The translations under genes were made by a program, and so were the position numbers. A DNA stretch of 23,527 nt from an uncultured Eubacteriales bacterium (GTDB lineage: Bacteria > Bacillota > Clostridia > Oscillospirales > Acutalibacteraceae). Every line of letters begins with the position of its first letter. The stretch's first letter is position 1. The stretch lies in NCBI GenBank assembly GCA_934667845.1, contig CAKUMQ010000041.1, positions 1 through 23,527 on the forward strand, given 5' to 3'. The notes beneath the pieces are model-generated. The model had not been told where the DNA came from. It saw only the letters and a program-made list of their open reading frames with translations, and searched no databases. Of the stretch, positions 1 through 5,440 are shown in pieces.

Positions 1-182
1 ATCAGGGAATTTACGCGGCAGAGCACCTGCCCGTTGACGGCGGCAAACTCCACCTTGCGGTCATGCGGCGTGAAGACACCGTCCACGCCGTTTTGTCCGG
101 CGCAAAACAGCCCGTCCTCGGTTTTTTCGACCGGCGTAAGCTCCTGCGCCCAGCCCTCGCCGAAAAATTTGCTGTAGTCCAT
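1..182 (-). CDS. Unidentified protein, N-terminal fragment (cut by left edge)
   Basis: Only the first 60 codons are present, and the gene runs off the left edge of the window. The protein begins MDYSKFFGEGWAQELTPVEK. I chose the ATG whose first base is 182 because an AGAAAGG ribosome binding site lies 9 bases upstream. A second in-frame ATG at 191 directly abuts that site and is less likely. The fragment has no signal peptide, so the product is probably cytoplasmic. It lies 26 bp downstream of the GntR/LacI-type regulator on the same strand, so the two are probably co-transcribed, and a sugar-metabolic role would fit the context. I do not recognise the family from this fragment and assign no function. 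Confidence 0.6.
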   Translation of the reverse strand, partial: MDYSKFFGEGWAQELTPVEKTEDGLFCAGQNGVDGVFTPHDRKVEFAAVNGQVLCRVNSL

Positions 183-208
183 GCGAGACATCCTTTCTCT
201 GTGCCTGT

Positions 209-1306
209 TCAGCGGGCTGCCGTGGTATCGCCGGGCTGCAGCGTGACTTTGGCTTTGCCGACCTCCGGCGTCTGCTGCGGGGTCTCCAGCTGGCATATGC
301 TGACCTCCGCCGCGAGCTTGCCGATCTGATAAAAATCCTGTGCCACAGTGGTCAGCCGCCGCTCACCCGGCAGGGGCAGGGCAAGCCCGTCAAAACCGAC
401 AATGCCGATCGTTCCCGGCACATCCAGCCCGAGCTCGCGGCAGGCGGAATAGACCCGGCGGGCAAAAAAGTCGCCGGTGCAGAACAGGCCGATCCGCTTG
501 TCGGGAAATTCCCGGACAAGCTGCCGCAGCGTCTGCTCCACCGCGTAGGGAGCGTCCTGCTCCGAGCCGAGCAGCCGGTGGCAGTAGGTAAAGCGCCCGC
601 TGTCCTCCCGTATCTCCTCGCAAAAGCCGATATAGCGTTCGCGGATCGACTCGTTGAAGGTCATGTCGACGTCGGTGAGAAAGCAGATGACATCATATCC
701 GCAGTCACGCAGATGCCGCACCGCTGTGACGCCGCCCTCCACGTTGTCCGAGCGGACGCAGGGGAGCTGCGAGCTGAGGATGGGCTGGTCGATCAGCACC
801 ATCGGATAGTCCGCGGAAAACAGCCCGTAGACATCGGGGCATTTCATCAGATCCTTGGCGACATAGGCGATCAGCCCGACGCTGACCGAGGCGCGCGCCT
901 CGCCGACGACACGCAGAAAATCCTCGCCGTTATCCTTGCAGTAATGCAGCATGGTGTAGTAGCCGCGCTGGCTCAGCCGCCGTTCAATTCCTTTTAATAT
1001 ATTGGTCTCGTCGAGCCGCGCGGTATCGCGGTACTGGGCAAAGGGCAGCACGACCGAAATGATCTTCGAACGCGCACTGCCGGTGTCCGAGGTGGCGAAG
1101 GTTCCCTTTCCCTGAATGCGGTAGACCAGTCCGGCACTGCGCAGATATTCCATGGCCTTGACGACGGTGGGGCGGCTGACGGCAAAGCGCTCGGACAGCT
1201 CCTGTTCTGTCGGCAGCCGATCGTGCTCGCGGTAAGTGCCGCCCTGCATCTGCTCGGTCAGATAATCCACGATCTCCTGATATTTGGACACGGTCTTTCT
1301 TGCCAT
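209..1306 (-). CDS. GntR-family transcriptional regulator with LacI-type sugar-binding domain (AraR-like architecture)
   Basis: This 365-residue protein has a GntR winged helix-turn-helix at about residues 6-73. Visible hallmarks are LPTEQELSERFAVSRPTVVKAM and the wing IQGKGTFA. A periplasmic-binding-protein-like effector domain of the LacI/PurR type follows at about 80-350, with strands such as SVGLIAYVAK, CYDVICFLTD-like and GTIGIVGFDGL. This is the architecture of AraR-type regulators, which normally repress sugar-use genes and release DNA when they bind a sugar or sugar derivative. The start is well supported by GGGAGGGAAAGGACA just upstream. The gene is divergent from the glycan operon across an AT-rich region with palindromes, and its own promoter overlaps those repeats. 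Autoregulation and control of the plus-strand operon are therefore likely but inferred. The effector sugar cannot be read from the sequence. Confidence 0.93.
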   Translation of the reverse strand: MARKTVSKYQEIVDYLTEQMQGGTYREHDRLPTEQELSERFAVSRPTVVKAMEYLRSAGLVYRIQGKGTFATSDTGSARSKIISVVLPFAQYRDTARLDETNILKGIERRLSQRGYYTMLHYCKDNGEDFLRVVGEARASVSVGLIAYVAKDLMKCPDVYGLFSADYPMVLIDQPILSSQLPCVRSDNVEGGVTAVRHLRDCGYDVICFLTDVDMTFNESIRERYIGFCEEIREDSGRFTYCHRLLGSEQDAPYAVEQTLRQLVREFPDKRIGLFCTGDFFARRVYSACRELGLDVPGTIGIVGFDGLALPLPGERRLTTVAQDFYQIGKLAAEVSICQLETPQQTPEVGKAKVTLQPGDTTAAR

Positions 1307-1361
1307 TGTCCTTTCCCTCCCGAAACGACCGGACGGTAATTTGTCAGATGCCCGGTCATGT

Positions 1362-1372
1362 ACTTGTTAAGT
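1362..1372. promoter_or_regulatory. Operator-like inverted repeat, site 1
   Basis: ACTTGTTAAGT has ACTT/AAGT arms around a 3-base centre. It carries the motif ACTTRTYAA, which recurs at 1402 and 1442. It lies at the predicted transcription start of the regulator, a position typical for negative autoregulation. Binding by the adjacent GntR/LacI hybrid is inferred. Confidence 0.55.
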
Positions 1373-1381
1373 TGTATTTCC

Positions 1382-1410
1382 ATTATACACCGTTTTATTT
1401 GACTTGTCAA
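1382..1410 (-). promoter_or_regulatory. Consensus sigma-A promoter for the regulator gene
   Basis: On the minus strand, a perfect -35 TTGACA (complement of 1405-1410) and a perfect -10 TATAAT (complement of 1382-1387) are separated by 17 bp. Transcription would start near 1375 and give a leader of about 70 nt. The -35 box is embedded in the inverted repeat TTGACTTGTCAA, and the predicted start lies beside ACTTGTTAAGT, so operator occupancy would block this promoter. Confidence 0.85.
1399..1410. promoter_or_regulatory. Operator-like inverted repeat, site 2
   Basis: TTGACTTGTCAA has TTGAC/GTCAA arms around TT. It contains the second ACTTRTYAA copy at 1402-1410, exactly 40 bp from the first. 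It overlaps the -35 box of the minus-strand regulator promoter, so occupancy would exclude RNA polymerase. Confidence 0.55.
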
Positions 1411-1434
1411 CGTCTAACAATAAAAATATTTCGT

Positions 1435-1450
1435 TAAGTTGACTTATCAA
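1435..1450. promoter_or_regulatory. Operator-like inverted repeat, site 3
   Basis: TAAGTTGACTTA (1435-1446) is a perfect 5-bp-arm inverted repeat around TG. It overlaps the third ACTTRTYAA copy, ACTTATCAA at 1442-1450, again exactly 40 bp from the previous copy. GTTAAGTTG occurs here (1433-1441) and also at site 1 (1366-1374). The site overlaps a possible plus-strand -35 TTGACT (1439-1444) with a weak CATATT -10 at 1462-1467. Confidence 0.5.
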
Positions 1451-1468
1451 ATTTATAAAACCATATTC

Positions 1469-1482
1469 TTGACAAACGTCAA
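1469..1482. promoter_or_regulatory. Operator-like inverted repeat, site 4
   Basis: TTGACAAACGTCAA has TTGAC/GTCAA arms, the same arms as site 2, around a 4-base centre. It could be a fourth, inverted binding site. It also contains a perfect -35-like TTGACA, but no good -10 lies at the right distance downstream on the plus strand. Confidence 0.4.
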
Positions 1483-1559
1483 AATAGACAAATGAACAGA
1501 AAGAAATCGGTCATGTTGAAACAACTTTTGGTTTTTTTGTGGTAATTTGCAATTTGGTA

Positions 1560-1588
1560 TTGAAAATACAATTCGTCTGTGCTATACT
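1560..1588 (+). promoter_or_regulatory. Probable plus-strand operon promoter with extended -10
   Basis: A -35-like TTGAAA (1560-1565) is followed after 17 bp by TATACT (1583-1588), which is preceded by the extended -10 dinucleotide TG at 1580-1581. Transcription would start near 1595 and leave a leader of about 145 nt before the ATG at 1741. The leader holds a short CGGTC/GACCG stem around 1626-1640 and no riboswitch I recognise. The operator-like repeats lie 80-200 bp upstream, so regulation would need looping or another mechanism. Confidence 0.65.
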
Positions 1589-1740
1589 GACAACAGACAA
1601 AGGGAAGCGACGTGTGAAAACCGATCGGTCCGGACGACCGGCAGCTGCGCCGCCTTCGCTTTTCCGCTTTGATACCACGGAAGAGAGCTGTTTCTTCTCT
1701 ATCGGGTATTATATTGTATTCAGAAAGTGAGGATTCTGCA

Positions 1741-3705
1741 ATGAACATCAGCAAAAAAGCACTGTCTCTGCTGTCGGCTGCGGCTCTTTTGATCGTTTTG
1801 ATCGCCGCAGTGATCCCCATGGCCGTCGGCGCCTCCTCCGATCCCTATGACGGCGCGGAGGTAAAATGGAACGGCACGCTGACGGTGGACACCACGGGCA
1901 GCTACGGCACCTCCGGTTGGCAGCCCGTCGGCACCGACGGCACCGTCGACTTCTCCGGCAAGGATTATCTGCTCTTCACCGTGAAGAACAACACCGGCGT
2001 CGCGGCGAACCTGTTTTACCTGACGCTGAAATCAAATCAGGCCGCGGGCTATGAGATGAAGCTGCTCGAGGGCGGCAAATACGCGGTCATGGCGAGCGGT
2101 GAAGCCACCTTTACCGAAAAGCCGATCGCCAAGGTGCATTTGGATGGCGTGAGCGAGACCGACATGATTACCATGACGGTGCCCGCAGGCGAGTCCGTCG
2201 TGCGGCTGCCGCTGGACAGCACCGCCATTTCCGGTCTGGCGACCGACCGTCAGGATGCCTCGGTCAAAAATGACAAGTATGTGCTGAGCATCATCGACAC
2301 GATGGAGGTCTATGCCAACGCGCCCGGCGCGGGCAGCGACAAGACCGTTGTGCTGACCAAATTTGCCGTCGCGGACAAGGCGGATGCGCCGGAATCCTCG
2401 GCTCCCGAGTCCTCTGCACCGGAATCCTCTGCGCCGGAATCCTCGGCTCCCGAGTCCTCCGATCCGGAGCCTGCCGCCCCCTCTGCCCCCGTGTATGAGG
2501 CGACCGACAAGATCCAGCTCAACCCCGGTGAAAAGGCGTACTTTATCACCGGCTTTGAGGACAGCGACAACGTCGACATCCTGGTCCAAGGCCAAGCCTC
2601 ACCTATCCGCGCCGAGATCGTCGCCGAAGGGGCAAACAACGGCGAAAAGGCAATGAAGTTCACCTTTACGGACGGCAGCCAGAACGGCTTTGATACCTAC
2701 ACGCTGGACACCTCCGCAAAGTCGAACTGGACCGGCGCGAAATACATCCAGTTCTACATCAAAAACAACAGCCGCTGCGACAACCCCCTGCAGCTGTTCT
2801 ATGTCAAGTTCTCCAACCGTCTGCTGACCTATTCCGCCAGGGGCGTCATGCTGTACAACATGAATACCGGCAAATGGACAGAGACGACGATCGTAGGAAA
2901 CTTCGCCCATGTGATGCCGGACGGCTCCGGACCCGTTCCCTCCGTCAACATTACCGCAGGCTTTGAGGGCTATGTCCGCATCCCGCTCACAGACAGTAAC
3001 TTCAACCAGCCGCTTGATCTGTCCAATGTCAGCAACATCGAGCTGTACACCATCATCGAAGGCACCCCGGGCAACGAGACGGTCTACATCGACGACTATG
3101 CGCTCGTGACCTATGACGGCGACAAAGCGCCCGACTATGTGGACGGCGAGCCGAAGGACGAGCCGGAATCCAAGCCCGAAGAGGAGCTTGATACCACGTT
3201 CATCCTCTCCGGCAAGCTGAACGACGAAAACGGCAAGCCTCTCGCGGGCGCCAGGATCACGATGGCGAACAACTCCACCTCCGGCAACCGGACGGCTGTC
3301 ACCGATAAGAACGGTCAGTTCCGGTTTGACAACGTGAAGTCCGGCTGGGCAGAGCTGACGGTGATCGGCGCAGACGGCACCGACTACGGCTACATCACCT
3401 ACAATTTCACGGCGGTCAGAGGCGAGACCTCCGCTGTCGGCACCAATGTGAACGTCAGTGTTGACGCCAAGGGGCTGATCGTGACGATCGGTATGGATAC
3501 GCTGGGACTGGATCCCGTCAGCGTTGCCGAGGGCGTTCTGGACGTCACCCCCGGCACCGACAGCTCCGACACAGCCGGAAGCGACGCGGAATCGAGCGTT
3601 CCGGATGCCGTGGATACCGGCGTGACCTCGTTTGCGCTTTTGGCATTTGCCGCCGGCGGGCTTGCCCTCGGGGTTATCGCCGTGAGCAAACGCCGGAAAG
3701 CCTGA
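1741..3705 (+). CDS. Exported surface protein: two beta-sandwich-like domains, Ala-Pro-Glu-Ser-Ser linker, CarboxypepD-reg-like domain, C-terminal membrane anchor
   Basis: From the ATG at 1741 (upstream GTGAGG) the protein has 654 residues. A signal peptide covers about 1-31 (hydrophobic LLIVLIAAVIPMAVGA). A beta-rich domain at about 32-205 is followed by a linker of five APESS repeats (216-240). A second beta-rich domain at about 265-460 ends with VYIDDYALVTY, a pattern typical of carbohydrate-binding jelly-roll modules. An acidic linker follows, and then a CarboxypepD-regulatory-like Ig fold at about 485-590 (GKPLAGARITM, TDKNGQFRFDNV). The tail is VDTGV (624-628), a hydrophobic span of about 20 residues and KRRKA. 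That tail resembles a sortase signal, but the usual LPxTG/NPxTG is degenerate. It is probably a cell-surface glycan-binding or adhesive protein and the first gene of the plus-strand operon. No catalytic motif was seen, and the ligand is unknown. Confidence 0.82.
   Translation: MNISKKALSLLSAAALLIVLIAAVIPMAVGASSDPYDGAEVKWNGTLTVDTTGSYGTSGWQPVGTDGTVDFSGKDYLLFTVKNNTGVAANLFYLTLKSNQAAGYEMKLLEGGKYAVMASGEATFTEKPIAKVHLDGVSETDMITMTVPAGESVVRLPLDSTAISGLATDRQDASVKNDKYVLSIIDTMEVYANAPGAGSDKTVVLTKFAVADKADAPESSAPESSAPESSAPESSAPESSDPEPAAPSAPVYEATDKIQLNPGEKAYFITGFEDSDNVDILVQGQASPIRAEIVAEGANNGEKAMKFTFTDGSQNGFDTYTLDTSAKSNWTGAKYIQFYIKNNSRCDNPLQLFYVKFSNRLLTYSARGVMLYNMNTGKWTETTIVGNFAHVMPDGSGPVPSVNITAGFEGYVRIPLTDSNFNQPLDLSNVSNIELYTIIEGTPGNETVYIDDYALVTYDGDKAPDYVDGEPKDEPESKPEEELDTTFILSGKLNDENGKPLAGARITMANNSTSGNRTAVTDKNGQFRFDNVKSGWAELTVIGADGTDYGYITYNFTAVRGETSAVGTNVNVSVDAKGLIVTIGMDTLGLDPVSVAEGVLDVTPGTDSSDTAGSDAESSVPDAVDTGVTSFALLAFAAGGLALGVIAVSKRRKA
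2386..2460 (+). repeat. Five tandem 15-bp units encoding APESS
   Basis: Five in-frame copies of a 15-bp unit encode Ala-Pro-Glu-Ser-Ser (residues 216-240). Two codon versions alternate (GCGCCGGAATCCTCG-like and GCTCCCGAGTCCTCT-like), and a degenerate sixth unit follows. This is a flexible extracellular linker. The near-identical units could change copy number by slippage. Confidence 0.85.
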
Positions 3706-3733
3706 ACCCCATAGACAGAAACGGACAAGGGTC

Positions 3734-3749
3734 GGCCGGTCGGTCGGCC
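3734..3749 (+). other. Small GC-rich stem-loop between the surface protein and the solute-binding protein
   Basis: In the 79-bp gap 3706-3784, GGCCG (3734-3738) can pair with CGGCC (3745-3749) around a 6-base loop. The outer bases CAAGG...CCTTTG could extend the stem imperfectly. Only three T residues follow, so at most this is a weak or partial terminator or an RNA-processing site. No promoter was found in the gap, so read-through into the next gene is likely. Confidence 0.35.
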
Positions 3750-3784
3750 TTTGCCCCGTAGAGACCCGAAAGGAGTGCATCGGA

Positions 3785-5359
3785 ATGAAACGAAACTGGA
3801 TTGCCGCCGTTCTGGCTCTCTGCCTGTGCGGCGCCCTCGCGGGCTGCAACGTGAAAGTCAACCCGGGCGAATCCACCCCCGACAGTGCCGCCTCCTCTGT
3901 CTCTGACAGCGAGAGCAGCGCCGCCGACGGCGAGAGCACGGCGGAAAGCGAGCCGGACGGCGAATCGCAGCCGGACGCCGACAGCAGCGCAGCGGACAGC
4001 AGTGCCGCCACCAAGGGCAGCAGCGTCTCCGACAATACCACCAAAAGCAGCAGCACCACGACCACAAAGGGCGGCAAGAGCTTTTCCGAGCCGGTCTATG
4101 ACCTCAAGGGCAGGGTCATCCGGATCGCGCGCGAGGACGCCGTGCCGAAGCTCGACGACGGCTCCATTTTCTCGGAGAGCATCAAGCTGACGCAGAAGAA
4201 ATACAACTGCACCTTTAAATTTATCCAGAAAACCGACTATGTCGGCCTTTACGAATCGCTGATCACCGATCATGCCGCCGGAAAGGCCACCTATGACGTC
4301 GTCCAGCTGCGCGGCTACGACGTGTACCCGAACGCTGCAGTATCCGGCTCCATTCTTGATGTGGATACGGTATACGATTTTGCGGGCGACCCCACCTGGC
4401 AGGATAAGAACTTCAAAGCCATGGCGACCTTCAAGGGCAAATGGTACGCCATTCCCTATACGCCGAACGAGACCGGCGTCGGCATCTGGTACAACCGGGC
4501 GCTCCTGCGCGCGGCGAACGTGCCGGATCTGTGGACCTATGTGGAAAAGGGCACCTGGACGTTTGACACCTTCCGCGCGGTCTGCAAGAAGCTGACGAGA
4601 GACACCAACGGCGACGGCAAGCCCGACATCTGGGCGTTTACCGCCGAGGATCCGTGGCTGTCCTTTGTCAATGCCAACGGCGGCGCGCTGCTGACCACCA
4701 ACGCCAAGAGCGAGCCGAAGATCACGCTGGATTCCGCCGCTTCGCTCGAGGCGCTGCAGTTTGTCTCCAACCTCATGCTGGTGGACAACACCGTGCCCGA
4801 CGGCGCGGAGCTGGGCGCCATCACCAACAGCCCCTTCAACGCCATGCTCACCGGTAAGGTCGCCATGTTCCCCTATCACGCCCGCTACGGCGCCGTGCTG
4901 GAGAAATACGGCATCCCCTCCAAGGATATCGGCTGGGTCTACTATCCGAAGGGCCCGAGCGCCAAGAGCTACACCACCTCCTGCACGACCGTGTCGCCCA
5001 TGCTGGTGATCCCCCGCCATGCCGCCAATGCCAAAGAGCTGGTCGCGGCGGTGCAGGATATGTGCGCCTATTGGGACACAAGCCGTGCGGTGAAGCGCGG
5101 GGTATACGACAAGACCACCGAGCTGTATAAGGCGCTGAGCAGCAGCCTTGACAGCAACGCCCGCAAGGTGCTGATCTATCAGGCAGAGAACCCGACCTAT
5201 ACCTATCAGAACAACTTCGGCCTCGGCGAGATTCTGCAAAACGAGCTGTGGCCGTCCATCCTCAATCAGACCAAGTCCGTGAAGAGCGCTGTCAGCTCTT
5301 ACAAATCCGCCTTGCAGGAAAAGGCGAGCGCCGCCTATCGCGGCACCGTGACCAACTGA
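3785..5359 (+). CDS. Carbohydrate ABC transporter solute-binding lipoprotein (family 1)
   Basis: This 524-residue protein has a lipoprotein signal with lipobox LAGC (Cys21). A low-complexity Ser/Asp/Glu/Thr linker at about 22-100 follows, as is usual for lipid-anchored receptors in clostridia. The family-1 extracellular solute-binding fold occupies about 103-524. Recognisable pieces are YDVVQLRGYDV, GKWYAIPYTPNETGVGIWYN, a DTNGDGKPDIWAF segment and GKVAMFPYHARYG, which is typical of oligosaccharide-binding proteins. It should sit on the outer face of the membrane and deliver a sugar to one of the two permease pairs downstream. The start follows AAAGGAGTGC. A strong stem-loop directly after the stop may protect its mRNA. 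The ligand cannot be predicted from the sequence. Confidence 0.93.
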   Translation: MKRNWIAAVLALCLCGALAGCNVKVNPGESTPDSAASSVSDSESSAADGESTAESEPDGESQPDADSSAADSSAATKGSSVSDNTTKSSSTTTTKGGKSFSEPVYDLKGRVIRIAREDAVPKLDDGSIFSESIKLTQKKYNCTFKFIQKTDYVGLYESLITDHAAGKATYDVVQLRGYDVYPNAAVSGSILDVDTVYDFAGDPTWQDKNFKAMATFKGKWYAIPYTPNETGVGIWYNRALLRAANVPDLWTYVEKGTWTFDTFRAVCKKLTRDTNGDGKPDIWAFTAEDPWLSFVNANGGALLTTNAKSEPKITLDSAASLEALQFVSNLMLVDNTVPDGAELGAITNSPFNAMLTGKVAMFPYHARYGAVLEKYGIPSKDIGWVYYPKGPSAKSYTTSCTTVSPMLVIPRHAANAKELVAAVQDMCAYWDTSRAVKRGVYDKTTELYKALSSSLDSNARKVLIYQAENPTYTYQNNFGLGEILQNELWPSILNQTKSVKSAVSSYKSALQEKASAAYRGTVTN

Positions 5360-5369
5360 CCGCTTCCGA

Positions 5370-5400
5370 CCGGCGTTCTGCCTGTTTGGCAGGACGCCGG
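5370..5400 (+). other. Strong 13-bp stem-loop after the solute-binding protein gene
   Basis: CCGGCGTTCTGCC (5370-5382) pairs with GGCAGGACGCCGG (5388-5400) over 13 positions, with one G-U, around a TGTTT loop. No T-run follows, so it is unlikely to be a full intrinsic terminator. Its place right after a binding-protein gene and before the permeases fits the stabilising or attenuating hairpins known in sugar ABC operons, which keep receptor mRNA more abundant than permease mRNA. Confidence 0.7.
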
Positions 5401-5440
5401 CCGGAAAACCGCCGCTCTGTTCCGAAAGGAAGGAATCCGC

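Noticed and set aside
1600..1640. Catabolite-repression (cre) site near the plus-strand promoter
   Set aside because: TGAAAACCGATCGG resembles the first half but has wrong spacing around the CG and no matching second half.
1669..1740. Upstream in-frame start for the surface protein
   Set aside because: It would put 24 polar residues before a proper signal peptide and has no ribosome binding site. ATG 1741 has GTGAGG upstream and starts directly with the signal sequence.
1595..1740. Riboswitch in the long leader of the plus-strand operon
   Set aside because: Only short stems are possible, and I recognise no conserved riboswitch core.
2386..2460. Short regular repeats as a possible CRISPR array
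   Set aside because: Units are contiguous 15-bp coding repeats without spacers and encode a peptide linker.
3734..3760. Intrinsic terminator after the surface protein
   Set aside because: The stem is short and only three T residues follow. No promoter is visible before the next gene, so I list it only as a weak stem-loop.
2599..4077. 492-codon minus-strand open frame
   Set aside because: It is antisense to the surface protein and the lipoprotein linker. Its repetitive Leu/Ser stretch is just the complement of the Ser/Asp linker codons.
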